Counted from the stretch's first letter, positions 25,205 to 34,363 are shown. The stretch is DNA of 64,000 bases from an uncultured Prevotella sp. (GCA_944319795.1 CALUFA010000002.1:1-64000); one strand, 5' to 3'. Translations and numbers: made by a program. Notes: generated by a model from the letters alone, not told the origin.

Positions 25205-26160
25205 TTTTCTACGTTAAAGAGAGAGTCTACGAATTGAGTCTTATTGAAAAGTTGGAGATCCTCCATTTTCTCGCCTAAGCCTATATATTTTACCGGGACT
25301 TTCAATTGGTCAGAAATACCTATCACCACGCCTCCTTTGGCCGTGCCGTCAAGTTTAGTGATAGCAAGGCTTGTTATTTGTGTAACCGCCGAGAACTGCT
25401 TAGCCTGCTCGAAAGCGTTTTGCCCAGTCGAACCGTCAAGCACGAGAAGCACTTCGTCAGGTGCCTGGGGGATTACTTTCTTCATAACATCCTTTATTTT
25501 CTTCAGCTCGTTCATAAGCCCGACCTTATTGTGCAACCTACCGGCAGTGTCTATCAACACGACATCCGCCCCGTTCGCCTTAGCCGAACTAAGCGTGTCG
25601 AAAGCCACGCTTGCAGGGTCGGACCCCATTTGCTGCTTAACCACGGGCACTCCTACACGCTCTCCCCAAATGCACAACTGCTCGACGGCGGCGGCACGGA
25701 ACGTATCGGCTGCGCCCAAATAGACTTTCTTGCCGGCCTTCTTAAACTGGTAAGCAAGTTTGCCTATCGTGGTAGTCTTACCCACACCGTTGACACCTAC
25801 TACAAGAATTACGTATGGCGAATGGTCTGAAGGCAAGTCCCAATTTTCGTTGTCTATGGAATTATTCTCGGTCAACAAGGCGGCAATTTCGTCACGAAGT
25901 ATGCCGTTTAATTCTGAAACAGAGACGTACTTGTCCCTCGCCACACGCTCTTCAATACGCTGTATGATTTTCAGCGTAGTGTCAACTCCCACGTCCGACG
26001 TTATGAGTACTTCTTCAAGATTGTCAAGAACGTCGTCGTCGACTTTCGACTTACCGGCAACAGCCCTTGCAATTTTCGAAAAGACACTTTGTTTCGTTTT
26101 TTCAAGACCTTTGTCAAGCGTTTCCTTCTTGTTCTTGTTGAATAATCCAAATAATCCCAT
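25201..26160 (-). CDS. ftsY: Signal recognition particle receptor FtsY
   Basis: A 319-residue GTPase that docks SRP-ribosome complexes at the inner membrane. The NG domain is complete: P-loop 'GVNGVGKTTTIGKLA', 'DTFRAAAVEQL', 'DTAGRLHNK', 'TKLDGTAKGG' and the C-terminal 'IGLGEKMEDLQLFN'. The acidic A domain of E. coli FtsY is absent; only a short basic N-terminus (MGLFGLFNKNKKE) precedes the N domain, as usual in this phylum. A TAATTTTG -7 box (minus strand, 26188-26181) sits 20 bases upstream. Confidence 0.96.
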   Translation of the reverse strand: MGLFGLFNKNKKETLDKGLEKTKQSVFSKIARAVAGKSKVDDDVLDNLEEVLITSDVGVDTTLKIIQRIEERVARDKYVSVSELNGILRDEIAALLTENNSIDNENWDLPSDHSPYVILVVGVNGVGKTTTIGKLAYQFKKAGKKVYLGAADTFRAAAVEQLCIWGERVGVPVVKQQMGSDPASVAFDTLSSAKANGADVVLIDTAGRLHNKVGLMNELKKIKDVMKKVIPQAPDEVLLVLDGSTGQNAFEQAKQFSAVTQITSLAITKLDGTAKGGVVIGISDQLKVPVKYIGLGEKMEDLQLFNKTQFVDSLFNVEK

Positions 26161-26180
26161 ATCCTTATTATATTTTGCTA

Positions 26181-26188
26181 CAAAATTA
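26181..26188 (-). promoter_or_regulatory. -7 box of ftsY-rimO
   Basis: TAATTTTG on the minus strand between the upstream terminator and the ftsY start, so ftsY-rimO form their own transcription unit. Confidence 0.55.
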
Positions 26189-26214
26189 GTAAAATGAACT
26201 CACATTAACAAAAA

Positions 26215-26242
26215 AAAGGCCGCAAAATTCATTGCGGCCTTT
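26215..26242 (-). terminator. Intrinsic terminator of the rpmB-rpmG-DUF4295 operon
   Basis: AAAGGCCGCA (26215-26224) pairs perfectly with TGCGGCCTTT (26233-26242) around an 8-base loop. On the minus strand a T-run follows. It lies 23 bases after the DUF4295 stop. Confidence 0.85.
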
Positions 26243-26265
26243 CTAATTATAGTCTTTTGATGAAA

Positions 26266-26424
26266 TTAGTTCTTAAAGAAATCCTTCACTGCCTCGTTGG
26301 GCACCATTTGCTCGTCAAAGATGTAAGCACCCGTCTTCGGGCTCTTCACCATCTTGATAACCTTCGTGTAAGCGCGACCATCCTTCGAGCCTTCGTGGAG
26401 GGTTGCGACGGTTTTCTTTGCCAT
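26266..26424 (-). CDS. DUF4295 small ribosome-associated protein
   Basis: A 52-residue basic protein (starts MAKKTVATLHEGSKDGRAYT, ends VPNEAVKDFFKN), found in Bacteroidota right after L28 and L33. I recall that this family has been reported as a phylum-specific ribosomal protein of the large subunit, but I am not certain of the name given. Conserved operon position, size and charge all fit a ribosomal role. It is the last gene before the terminator at 26215-26242. Confidence 0.88.
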   Translation of the reverse strand: MAKKTVATLHEGSKDGRAYTKVIKMVKSPKTGAYIFDEQMVPNEAVKDFFKN

Positions 26425-26444
26425 TGTCTAAGCGTTTTTAATTA

Positions 26445-26633
26445 TTATTTAATCTCCTTATGAAGAGTCATCTTCTTCAATATAGGATTATACTTCATTA
26501 ATTCCATTCTCTCAGGAGTGTTCTTACGGTTCTTCGTCGTAACGTATCGGCTCGTGCCGGGAAGACCACTGTTCTTCATTTCAGTGCACTCCAACACAAC
26601 CTGCACCCTGTTGCCTTTTGCCTTCTTTGCCAT
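26445..26633 (-). CDS. rpmG: 50S ribosomal protein L33
   Basis: A 62-residue L33 with the typical '[12 protein letters not shown]', '[34 protein letters not shown]'. The zinc cysteines of the four-Cys form are missing apart from Cys15, so it is the zinc-independent type. It sits between rpmB and the DUF4295 gene, with gaps of 5 and 20 bases. Confidence 0.96.
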   Translation of the reverse strand: MAKKAKGNRVQVVLECTEMKNSGLPGTSRYVTTKNRKNTPERMELMKYNPILKKMTLHKEIK

Positions 26634-26638
26634 TTCGG

Positions 26639-26902
26639 TTATTCTCCTATAACTTTAATCTCTTTCCAATCACAATAGCCTTTTGAAACAGCCTGCTTGA
26701 GAGCGGCGTCAAGGCCAACCTTGTTAATCAGGCGCAGACCTGCGGCGCTTATCTTCAAGCTGATCCAGCACTGCTCCTCTACATAGTAAAATTTCTTCCT
26801 AAACAGGTTCACGTCGAAACTGCGCTTTGTGCGGTGTTTTGAGTGTGAAACATTATTTCCTATTTGGGCTTTTTTACCTGTTATTTGACAAATCTTCGAC
26901 AT
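26639..26902 (-). CDS. rpmB: 50S ribosomal protein L28
   Basis: An 87-residue L28: '[36 protein letters not shown]' and '[20 protein letters not shown]' are family signatures. First gene of the small ribosomal operon, preceded by a clear -33/-7 promoter. Confidence 0.97.
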   Translation of the reverse strand: MSKICQITGKKAQIGNNVSHSKHRTKRSFDVNLFRKKFYYVEEQCWISLKISAAGLRLINKVGLDAALKQAVSKGYCDWKEIKVIGE

Positions 26903-26953
26903 TGCTATCTACCTTTTTTGTTTTAAATTTTGATACTTATTCCAAACAGAGTG

Positions 26954-26984
26954 CAAAATTACTAACTTTTCCCGAATAATCAAA
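26954..26984 (-). promoter_or_regulatory. Promoter of rpmB-rpmG-DUF4295
   Basis: On the minus strand, TTTG (26984-26981) and TAATTTTG (26961-26954) are 19 bp apart, matching the Bacteroidota consensus. The start codon of rpmB is about 50 bases downstream. Confidence 0.75.
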
Positions 26985-27124
26985 ATATTTGGATAGATAA
27001 TGTTTTATTTAATCTTTTTTAGTAGTGGCAAAACATTTTACGGAACGCTACGGGCATACCCAACATACCAATTCGCGACGACAAAACCGACTATCGGCGT
27101 TGTCGGCCCCGGCAGGCTACGCCG

Positions 27125-27649
27125 TCATAAGGCAGCGCCGTCTTCAGGCTCTTCCGCCTTCAGCCGCTCTGTCAGATAGTTAAGGAACAACTGCAAAGCC
27201 TGGGTCGTGGCGTTGGCCAGGTTCAAGTCGCGCCCCTTGTCTTCCTCTAATTTCAGCGTTACGATGTCGTCGGCGTTTCCGCACGCAATCCAAATTGTGC
27301 CGACAGGAATCTCGTGTGTGCCCCCGGCAGGCCCGGCCACGCCGGTTGAAGAGATGGCATAATCAACGTTAAGCGCCTTGACCGCGCCTTTTACCATTTC
27401 AACGGCCACCTCCTCGCATACGGCAGTCTTCTCCTCTAGTACGTCGTGGCTTACGCCAAGCAAGTTTTCCTTAATCTCGTTGGTGTAAGATACGATGCTG
27501 CCCTTGAAGTAATTAGAAGCCCCCGGCGTCAGTATTATAGCCTCGGCTATGCGTCCGCCTGTGCAGCTTTCCGCCGTGCCGAGCGTCTTGCCCTTCTCCC
27601 AGATGAACTGGCTTATCTCCTTACTCAGTATTTTATTCTCGAAATCCAT
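27125..27649 (-). CDS. CinA-like C-terminal domain protein (nicotinamide-nucleotide amidase family)
   Basis: A 174-residue protein made only of the CinA C-terminal domain, known in E. coli as the NMN deamidase PncC. Signatures are 'LGTAESCTGGRIAEAIILTPGASNYFKGSIVSYTNEIKENLLGV' and 'AISSTGVAGPAGGTHEIPVGTIWIA'. It lacks the N-terminal molybdopterin-binding half of full-length CinA, which is usual in this group. It would recycle nicotinamide mononucleotide to nicotinate mononucleotide. It lies 9 bases downstream of tsaD. Confidence 0.9.
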   Translation of the reverse strand: MDFENKILSKEISQFIWEKGKTLGTAESCTGGRIAEAIILTPGASNYFKGSIVSYTNEIKENLLGVSHDVLEEKTAVCEEVAVEMVKGAVKALNVDYAISSTGVAGPAGGTHEIPVGTIWIACGNADDIVTLKLEEDKGRDLNLANATTQALQLFLNYLTERLKAEEPEDGAAL

Positions 27650-27658
27650 ATCTGTTGT

Positions 27659-28684
27659 TTATTTAAAGGTTACTTTTGAGAACGCCGGCTTGTCTATCGA
27701 ACAAAAATCCTTGTCAAGGTATTTGTAATAACCGGTTATGCCTATCATGGCCGCGTTGTCCGTAGTGTAGCTGAATTTTGGGATGTATATCGTCCAACCG
27801 TACTTCCCGGCGTATTCGTGGAAAGCGTTGCGCAAGCCCGTATTGGCGCTTACGCCTCCGGCAACGGCTACATGCTTTATGCCCGTCTGCTTAACGGCGA
27901 GCCGCAATTTCTTCATCAGTATGTCGACTATCGTAAACTCAAGGCTCGCGGCAAGGTCTTCCTTATGGTGCTCTATAAAGTCGGGATCATCCTTCACCCA
28001 TTCGCGCAGGCTATACAGGAAAGACGTCTTTAAACCGCTGAAACTATAATCGAACCCGGGAATATGTGGCTCCGAGAACTTGTAGGCGTGCGGATTTCCC
28101 TGGCGTGCCAAGCGGTCGATTACAGGCCCGCCGGGATAGCCCAGCCCCATAACCTTTGAACATTTGTCGATGGCTTCGCCGGCGGCGTCGTCGATCGTCT
28201 GCCCGAGCACCTCCATGTCGTTGTACGCGTTGACCTTGACTATCTGCGAATTGCCGCCGCTTACCAGCAGGCAGATGAACGGCAGCGGCGGTGCCGACTT
28301 GTCGTCGTCGCTCTCCTTGATGAAGTGTGCCATTACGTGTCCCTGCAAATGGTTGACGTCTATCAAGGGGATGTCGAGCGAACGGGCGAACCCCTTGGCG
28401 AAGCTCACCCCTACAAGGAGCGACCCCATCAGCCCCGGCCCGCGCGTGAAAGCTACGGCCGACAACTGTTCTTTCGTTATCCCGGCGCGCTTCAACGCCT
28501 GGTCTACTACGGGGACGACGTTCTGCTGGTGGGCGCGCGAGGCCAGTTCGGGCACTACTCCGCCGTAAGCCTTATGCACTTCCTGCGACGCCGTGACGTT
28601 GCTCAGCAACACGCCGTTGCGCAAAACGGCGGCCGATGTGTCGTCGCAACTACTCTCTATACCTAATATATATATGTCGGTCAT
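27659..28684 (-). CDS. tsaD: tRNA N6-adenosine threonylcarbamoyltransferase TsaD
   Basis: A 341-residue enzyme that transfers the threonylcarbamoyl group to A37 of ANN-decoding tRNAs. Signatures: 'ILGIESSCDDTSAAVL' at the N-terminus, the metal motif 'HLQGHVMAHF', 'LLVSGGNSQIV', 'GEAIDKCSKVMGLGYPGGP' and 'AVAGGVSANTGLR'. The ATG at 28684 begins the family sequence; a frame open another 141 bases upstream overlaps map and is not homologous. It lies 11 bases after map and is followed by the cinA-like gene. Confidence 0.97.
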   Translation of the reverse strand: MTDIYILGIESSCDDTSAAVLRNGVLLSNVTASQEVHKAYGGVVPELASRAHQQNVVPVVDQALKRAGITKEQLSAVAFTRGPGLMGSLLVGVSFAKGFARSLDIPLIDVNHLQGHVMAHFIKESDDDKSAPPLPFICLLVSGGNSQIVKVNAYNDMEVLGQTIDDAAGEAIDKCSKVMGLGYPGGPVIDRLARQGNPHAYKFSEPHIPGFDYSFSGLKTSFLYSLREWVKDDPDFIEHHKEDLAASLEFTIVDILMKKLRLAVKQTGIKHVAVAGGVSANTGLRNAFHEYAGKYGWTIYIPKFSYTTDNAAMIGITGYYKYLDKDFCSIDKPAFSKVTFK

Positions 28685-28695
28685 AAGATGTTTTT

Positions 28696-29559
28696 TTAAG
28701 CTGAAAGTATCTCCACGCCGTGCTCCGTCATAAGGAACGTGTGTTCCCATTGCGCGCTCGGCTGTTCGTCGCCGGTTATCACTTCCCAGCCGTATGGGTC
28801 GTCGGCGTCGATGAACACCTTCCATGTGCCCATGTTTATCATCGGCTCTATCGTGAACACCATGCCGGGGACGAGCAGCATGCCCGTGCCCTTATGGCCG
28901 AAATGCAACACTTCGGGCTCTTCGTGGAAGTCTATGCCTACGCCGTGTCCGCACAAGTCGCGCACGATACCGTAGTGGTACTTCTCGGCGTGCTTCTGTA
29001 TGGCGTGGCCTATGTCGCCTACGAACCCGTATGGCTTTGCTGCCTCGGCGCCAATCTCGAGGCACTCCTTGGTAACACGAACAAGCTGTTCCTTCTCGGG
29101 AGTTGTCTTGCCGATGATGAACATACGCGAGGCGTCGGCGTAATATCCGTCAAGAATGGTGGTGAAGTCAACGTTCACGATGTCGCCTTCCTGTAATATG
29201 TCGGTAGGTTTGGGTATGCCGTGGCACACGACTTCGTTTATGCTCGTACAAACGCTCTTTGGAAAGCCTTCGTAATTCAGGCATGCCGGCACTGCGCCGT
29301 GGCCTACGCAATAGTCGTAGCAAATCTTGTCTATTTCCTCGGTGCTCATGCCTGCGTGTATCCTGCCGGCCACTTCGTCGAGCACGCCGCTGTTAATCAC
29401 TCCGCTTTTCCTTATGCCTTCTATTTGTTCGGGCGTTTTTATCAGGTCGCGGGTAGGCACGAGCTTACCCTTGTTTTCCCAGTACATCACCTGCTTGTCC
29501 ATTTCGGTAAGCGGCTGTCCAGGTATGCTGTGCCATCTTTTCTTCTTCTTGAAAATCAT
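28696..29559 (-). CDS. map: Type I methionyl aminopeptidase
   Basis: A 287-residue enzyme removing N-terminal methionine from new proteins. The five metal ligands are in 'VNVDFTTILDGYYADASRMF' (two Asp), 'GHGVGIDFHEEPEVLHF' (His), 'FTIEPMIN' (Glu) and 'AQWEHTFLM' (Glu). A basic N-terminal extension of about 40 residues (KKKKRW...) precedes the catalytic fold, longer than E. coli MAP (264 aa) and resembling the 'MAP type 1c' forms with short linker extensions. First gene of map-tsaD-cinA. Confidence 0.95.
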   Translation of the reverse strand: MIFKKKKRWHSIPGQPLTEMDKQVMYWENKGKLVPTRDLIKTPEQIEGIRKSGVINSGVLDEVAGRIHAGMSTEEIDKICYDYCVGHGAVPACLNYEGFPKSVCTSINEVVCHGIPKPTDILQEGDIVNVDFTTILDGYYADASRMFIIGKTTPEKEQLVRVTKECLEIGAEAAKPYGFVGDIGHAIQKHAEKYHYGIVRDLCGHGVGIDFHEEPEVLHFGHKGTGMLLVPGMVFTIEPMINMGTWKVFIDADDPYGWEVITGDEQPSAQWEHTFLMTEHGVEILSA

Positions 29560-30277
29560 CGCTTTTTTGAATAACTATTTGCAAAAGTACAAACTTTATC
29601 GCAAATAAGATATTTTTTATTGCTATTTTTTATACACGGCTTTTTTATTAGCCAGTGTCAGCTAAAACTTTTGTTGTTGCCTTGCTATCTACCGGGATAA
29701 ACTTTTTTTAACCCTGCCATGTTAATTAATGCTTAATACGACACCGCCGGTTTTCCGGTTAAAGCCTTGAGAGTGCCCATTGCGGAACCAGGGCCGGCCT
29801 TCCGACCGAAAAACAGCGAAAAGCGGCCGTTCGCATAAGCAACTAACTATCAGCATTTTACACAAAACGAAGCATTGTCTTACGCTTGAAAAGCAGGCCG
29901 AATAAGGCTCTTTTGGCAATAAACGGCGTTTAAACCCATTGAAAAAAGCCACAATCCGCCTTGCAAAAGCAATCCTTTCGCACGCCAGGACACGGCAAAC
30001 GGCAATCCGAACAACGGCCTTTCACCACGCAAGAAGCAAACCAACTACGCAAAAAGAGCCGACTGCGGCCATGTCGGTCCTATTTTACGAAATTAAAATG
30101 TAAAAGAAACGGAACAGCCTGTATGTGAATAAATATTATTTTTCAGCGGTTACCTTATCGGCGGTTCGGAAAAATTCGTATTTTTGCAGATACGTGCGGA
30201 ACTGGCAGCCACAACCCTGCTACGTACACGCATGCTCATAATAAAACCTTATATAACCATAAACAAACTATTAAGAA
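29560..30277. other. Gene-free divergent region before the HIT gene
   Basis: About 700 bases between divergent map and HIT genes. It holds the map -7 box (minus strand TACTTTTG, 29589-29582), degenerate A/T-tract and GCC-rich repeats reminiscent of the 22-bp family (for example near 29965), and the HIT promoter. A 76-residue minus frame (29722-29952) has no start signals or family features and is not called. Confidence 0.5.
30179..30186 (+). promoter_or_regulatory. -7 box of the HIT gene
   Basis: TATTTTTG matches TAnnTTTG and lies 91 bases before the HIT start codon, leaving a leader of roughly 85 bases. The -33 region has only a weak match. Confidence 0.5.
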
Positions 30278-30703
30278 ATGAAAAGTGACCCTAAAGACTG
30301 TCTTTATTGCCAGAACAATGAGACACAACACAACCTGATGATCGAGGTTGCCAAGTTGGGCGTTTCACGCCTGTTCATATTCAAGGAGCAGACTTACCAC
30401 GGCCGTTGCCTCGTGGCTTACAACGGCCACGTTGACGACCTGAACCAGCTGAGCGACGAAGAGCGCAACGCATTCATGGCCGACGTGGCAAGAGTTACGA
30501 GGGCGATGCAGAAAGTGTTCAACCCCGCCAAGATCAATTACGGCGCATACTCTGACACGTTGTCGCACCTGCACTTCCACCTTGTGCCGAAATACGAAGA
30601 CGGGCCCGACTTCGGCGGCGTGTTCCGTATGAACCCCCAACAGGTTTACCTGTCAGACAAGGAATACTCAGAAATGGCCGAGGCGCTGAAAACCGCACTC
30701 TGA
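30278..30703 (+). CDS. HIT-family nucleotide hydrolase/transferase
   Basis: A 141-residue histidine-triad protein. The triad is His97-Leu-His99-Phe-His101 in 'LSHLHFHLVPK', and a zinc pair CxxC is at Cys8/Cys11. 'KEQTYHGRCLVAYNGHVDDLNQLSDEER' is typical of bacterial HIT proteins. Such enzymes cleave nucleoside phosphoramidates or dinucleoside polyphosphates; the physiological substrate is unknown. It stands alone, with a long leader and 205 bases before the next gene. Confidence 0.9.
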   Translation: MKSDPKDCLYCQNNETQHNLMIEVAKLGVSRLFIFKEQTYHGRCLVAYNGHVDDLNQLSDEERNAFMADVARVTRAMQKVFNPAKINYGAYSDTLSHLHFHLVPKYEDGPDFGGVFRMNPQQVYLSDKEYSEMAEALKTAL

Positions 30704-30883
30704 CACCAACCAAAGCGCAACCCCGACGCCGTAGGCAGCAACGCATACAGGCTCACGGTTGCGCTTTTTACGCATCAACGGGGCAAAAGCTCCGCCATGC
30801 CAATACCGCAGGAAAGGACTTAAGCCACCTACCCTTCCGATGTTAAATAATGCTTTTTGTTATGGCTGTAAAGTTTAATTTAT

Positions 30884-30891
30884 TAACTTTG
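30884..30891 (+). promoter_or_regulatory. -7 box of the DUF4468-porin operon
   Basis: TAACTTTG matches TAnnTTTG and ends 17 bases before the ATG at 30909. A TTTG at 30856-30859 is 24 bp upstream, longer than ideal. Confidence 0.6.
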
Positions 30892-30908
30892 CACAAACTT
30901 TTTACACG

Positions 30909-31556
30909 ATGAAACTGTTTTTTGCCATATTGGTTTATTTAATCCCTACGGTAGCAATTGCGCAATCCGTATGGGAGAAACCCGAAGTGAACGATAACGA
31001 ACCACGACAAAAAGAGCAAGTGAAGGCCGTAACCGCCGACCCTGACGCAAAATACCTCGGAGGCGCCGTGCCGATGGTCGACGGCAAGGTTGAGTGGCAA
31101 CTCGACGTCGACGTACCCGGCAAGAGCGCCGACGAAATATATGGCACCATGCTGCAATACCTTACCGCCCTTACAAAAAGCGACAACCAGCTTGAAGGCA
31201 GCTGCGTGGCCTTGGTCAACAAGACCGACCACATCATTGCAGCCAACGTGAGGGAATGGCTCGTTTTCACAGACAAACTGCTCGCTCTCGACAGGGCCAA
31301 GTTCTATTACACAGTGATCGCATACTGCAAGGACGGCCACCTTACGGTGACGCTCGGCAGGATTTCATACCGGTACGAGGACGGCGGCGACGACAACGAC
31401 GGCACACTTTACAAGGCCGAAGAGTGGATCAACGACGAGAACGCCCTTAACAAGAAAAAGACAAAAATGTACAGAGGCCCGAAGAAATTCCGCAAGAAGA
31501 CGATAGACCGTAAGGACTACCTGTTCGACTCTATAAAAAAAGCCGTCCTGAAATAA
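30909..31556 (+). CDS. DUF4468-type periplasmic protein
   Basis: A 215-residue exported protein with a signal peptide (1-18, ending AIAQ). It resembles the DUF4468 family of Bacteroidales: 'GGAVPMVDGKVEWQLDVDVPGKSADEIYGTMLQYL' and 'FYYTVIAYCKDGHLTVTLGRISYRYE'. The C-terminal 60 residues are basic and helical. Function is unknown. It heads a three-gene operon with a small membrane protein and a porin, so an envelope role is likely. Confidence 0.75.
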   Translation: MKLFFAILVYLIPTVAIAQSVWEKPEVNDNEPRQKEQVKAVTADPDAKYLGGAVPMVDGKVEWQLDVDVPGKSADEIYGTMLQYLTALTKSDNQLEGSCVALVNKTDHIIAANVREWLVFTDKLLALDRAKFYYTVIAYCKDGHLTVTLGRISYRYEDGGDDNDGTLYKAEEWINDENALNKKKTKMYRGPKKFRKKTIDRKDYLFDSIKKAVLK

Positions 31557-31588
31557 AACCTTCAATATAAAAAACATTATATCCTTAA

Positions 31589-31819
31589 ATGCTTCCGAAT
31601 CAAGACAATCCGACCGGCAACGGCAAGTTGGGACACAGGCGAGGAGAGAAAGACGACCGCTACATCGTGTTACGCAACATCCTCAACATAATATTCATGG
31701 TAGGAGCGGTTGCCGGCCTAATAGTATATTTTAAGGTAAGCCAGGATACAGGTACGATAATCATACTCGTATCCATGGTTTTCAAGATTGTTGAATGCGT
31801 TTTCCGTTTCATGAAATGA
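31589..31819 (+). CDS. Small membrane protein, 76 aa, two helices
   Basis: A 76-residue protein: a polar, basic N-terminus (1-28), then two hydrophobic helices at about 31-47 and 55-70. Its stop overlaps the start of the porin gene (ATGA), which signals translational coupling. No family name is recognised; it may assist the outer-membrane protein encoded next or be a general envelope protein. Confidence 0.75.
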   Translation: MLPNQDNPTGNGKLGHRRGEKDDRYIVLRNILNIIFMVGAVAGLIVYFKVSQDTGTIIILVSMVFKIVECVFRFMK

Positions 31820-34158
31820 GATTAAAGACACTCATTGTTTCCATACTTTCAATCATCCTCCCACTCGCCCCGGCAGCCGCGCAAAACTACAACCAGCTGA
31901 CCGACATGGGCGAGTTCACGCAATCAGGAAGCCGCAACAGCTCCAACCGCGACTCTATCTCTTCAGGCAAGAAGGAAATACCGAAAGGCTTGAAAGTGTG
32001 GACAGTGGACGAACGCTTCGGCGAAAGGACCGCCGCCGTGCCCGACACCATGCCGCACATGTACATGAACTCAATCTTCACCACGGGGCTCAGGGGCGAA
32101 TACAACACTTTGGGCAACCTCGGCGCGCCACGCATCAACCGCATATTCATAGACCGCGACGAAACGGAACAGTTCATATTCACACAGCCATACGACTATT
32201 TCATAACGCCCGTAAGCAAGTTCCATTTCACAAACACGCTCTCGCCGATAACCAACATATCCTACAACACCTGCGGCAACCGCACCAACGGCGAAGACCA
32301 CTTCAAGGCACTGTTCGGCGTGAACGCGGGCAAACGCATCGGCGTAGGCTTCAAGTTCGACTACATCTACGGGCGCGGATATTTCCAAAACCAAAGCACG
32401 TCGCATTTCAACTACTCGATGTACGGCTCTTATCTCGGCGAACGCTACAACGCACACCTGCTTTTGTCGTTCAACCACGAAAAGGTTGCGGAGAACGGCG
32501 GCATAACCGACGACCAATACATAACCCACCCCGAGACCTTCGAGGACAACTTCCGCAACGACGAAATACCCACCGTGCTCGCACAGAACTGGAACCGCAA
32601 CGACAACCAGCACATATTCTTCTCGCACAGGTACAGCCTCGGCTTCAACCGTAAGGTAAAAATGACACCCGAGGAAATCGAAGCCAAGAAGTTCGCCATC
32701 AAGTCGCAAAAAGAAAACGAGGCAAGGAAAGCGCGCGAAGACGCACGCAAGAAAGCCGACAAGGAAGGGCGCGACTTCGACGAAGACGAATTCAACGAGC
32801 GCAAGACATTCTCCGGCCGTCCCGACGACGCCGTAATAGCAGGCGACGAGCCGGCTGCAACCGAACAAACAAGCGGCGGCAGGATTGCCGTCGACAAGGC
32901 CGCAGCAGACAGCCTCATAGCGGCAAGCAAGGCGCAAGAAGAGAAGGCGCAGGCCGACACGGCGTGGCTGAAAGACGAATACGTGCCGGTAACAAGTTTC
33001 ATACATACGCTGAAATTCGACAACTATTCGCGTATATACCAGGCTTACCAAACGCCTGAAAACTATTACGCGAAAACTTTCCCCGTAGCCGAGCAACGCT
33101 TCATGGGCGACTCCATTTACGACAAGACCACACATTACTCGCTTAAGAACACGTTCGCGATAGCACTGCTCGAGGGCTTCAACAAATGGGCGAAAGCAGG
33201 ATTGAGGGCGTTCGTAACATCCGACCTCAGGCACTTCACCCTACCCGATTCCGTAAAAGGCGAAAGTTCGTACAACGAGCATAACGTAAGCGTAGGAGCG
33301 CAACTCATCAAGGCGCAAGGCTCTGCTTTGCACTACGACGTCACCGCCGAAACATGGCTCTTAGGCGAAGACGCGGGCCAACTGAAGATAGACGGCCGTG
33401 CCGACCTGAACTTCAAACTCTTCAAGGACACGGTAACGCTGGCCGCACGCGCTTTCTTCCACCGTGTGAACCCAACCTTCTACTACCGCCATTACCACTC
33501 AAAGCACCTTTGGTGGGACAACGGTTCGCTCGACAAGGAAATACGTTCGCACATAGAAGGAGAACTAACCCTGAGACGCACGCGCACAAAATTGCGCGTA
33601 GCTTACGACAACTTGCAGAATTACACATATTTAGCCCAGCGCTACAACATAACTGAAGACTTCGGGCGCACCGGCAATACGGTATCGGTCAAACAGAATT
33701 CGAGCAACATGAGCCTGCTCACACTGCAGCTGGCGCAAGACTTCAAGTTCGGCCCACTAAATTGGGAGAACCTCATAACTTACCAAAAGTCGAGCGACGA
33801 AAACGTACTTCCGGTACCGCAGTTGAACGTCTACACCAACCTTTACCTGCATTTCAAGATAGCCAAGGTCCTATCGATAGACTTGGGCGGAGACCTCCGT
33901 TTCTTCACCAAATACAAAGCTCCCGACTACAGTCCGGCGCTATCCCAGTTTACCGTACAGGACAACGGAGACGCCAACAAGGAGATAGGCAACTACCCGA
34001 TAGTAAACGTCTACGCAAACATGCACTTGAAGCATACGCGCTTTTTCATAATGATGAGCCATGTGAATGCCAGCAGCGGCGACAGTTTCCTCGTTCCCCA
34101 TTATCCTATTAACGGGCGGTTGTTCAGGTTCGGCGTGTCATGGAACTTCTTTAATTAA
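31816..34158 (+). CDS. Putative porin (Bacteroidota outer-membrane beta-barrel)
   Basis: A 780-residue outer-membrane protein. The signal peptide is residues 1-22 (MRLKTLIVSILSIILPLAPAAA). The body shows alternating beta-strands with aromatic girdles ('FHFTNTLSPITNISYNTCGNRTNGEDHFKALFG', 'GFKFDYIYGRGYFQNQSTSHFNYSMYGSYLGERY') and ends in 'RFGVSWNFFN', a classic C-terminal aromatic strand. It matches the 'putative porin' family. An unusual charged insert of about 130 residues (about 285-400, KKADKEGRDFDEDEFNERKT and Ala-rich stretches) probably forms an extracellular or periplasmic loop. The ATG at 31816 overlaps the upstream stop. Confidence 0.82.
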   Translation: MRLKTLIVSILSIILPLAPAAAQNYNQLTDMGEFTQSGSRNSSNRDSISSGKKEIPKGLKVWTVDERFGERTAAVPDTMPHMYMNSIFTTGLRGEYNTLGNLGAPRINRIFIDRDETEQFIFTQPYDYFITPVSKFHFTNTLSPITNISYNTCGNRTNGEDHFKALFGVNAGKRIGVGFKFDYIYGRGYFQNQSTSHFNYSMYGSYLGERYNAHLLLSFNHEKVAENGGITDDQYITHPETFEDNFRNDEIPTVLAQNWNRNDNQHIFFSHRYSLGFNRKVKMTPEEIEAKKFAIKSQKENEARKAREDARKKADKEGRDFDEDEFNERKTFSGRPDDAVIAGDEPAATEQTSGGRIAVDKAAADSLIAASKAQEEKAQADTAWLKDEYVPVTSFIHTLKFDNYSRIYQAYQTPENYYAKTFPVAEQRFMGDSIYDKTTHYSLKNTFAIALLEGFNKWAKAGLRAFVTSDLRHFTLPDSVKGESSYNEHNVSVGAQLIKAQGSALHYDVTAETWLLGEDAGQLKIDGRADLNFKLFKDTVTLAARAFFHRVNPTFYYRHYHSKHLWWDNGSLDKEIRSHIEGELTLRRTRTKLRVAYDNLQNYTYLAQRYNITEDFGRTGNTVSVKQNSSNMSLLTLQLAQDFKFGPLNWENLITYQKSSDENVLPVPQLNVYTNLYLHFKIAKVLSIDLGGDLRFFTKYKAPDYSPALSQFTVQDNGDANKEIGNYPIVNVYANMHLKHTRFFIMMSHVNASSGDSFLVPHYPINGRLFRFGVSWNFFN

Positions 34159-34212
34159 TACCGAATTGAGATTGGCTCAACAAGTCAAAAAAGGAAAATA
34201 TTTAACAATACC

Positions 34213-34268
34213 AAGACAACATCCGCATCCGTACATTTCAATAATTGTATGAATGCGGATGTTGTCTT
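34213..34268 (+). terminator. Terminator of the porin operon
   Basis: AAGACAACATCCGCAT (34213-34228) pairs perfectly with ATGCGGATGTTGTCTT (34253-34268), a 16-bp stem with a 24-base loop, then TTCAC. It lies 54 bases after the porin stop. Confidence 0.75.
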
Positions 34269-34355
34269 TTCACATTTACGCTTGATTTAAATTTAGAAAA
34301 GCGTTACGTTTGGCGATTTTTATCAAATACTTATATGCAAATATCAAATTTTGTG

Positions 34356-34363
34356 TATTTTTG
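34356..34363 (+). promoter_or_regulatory. -7 box of the nqr operon
   Basis: TATTTTTG matches TAnnTTTG and lies 44 bases before the nqrA ATG. The -33 position lacks a clear TTTG. Confidence 0.6.

Noticed and set aside
29722-29952. 76-codon minus-strand frame between map and the HIT gene
   Set aside because: No ribosome site or promoter, and composition suggests it reads decayed repeat DNA.
32071-33234. 387-codon minus-strand frame
   Set aside because: Antisense to the porin gene; no recognisable domain.
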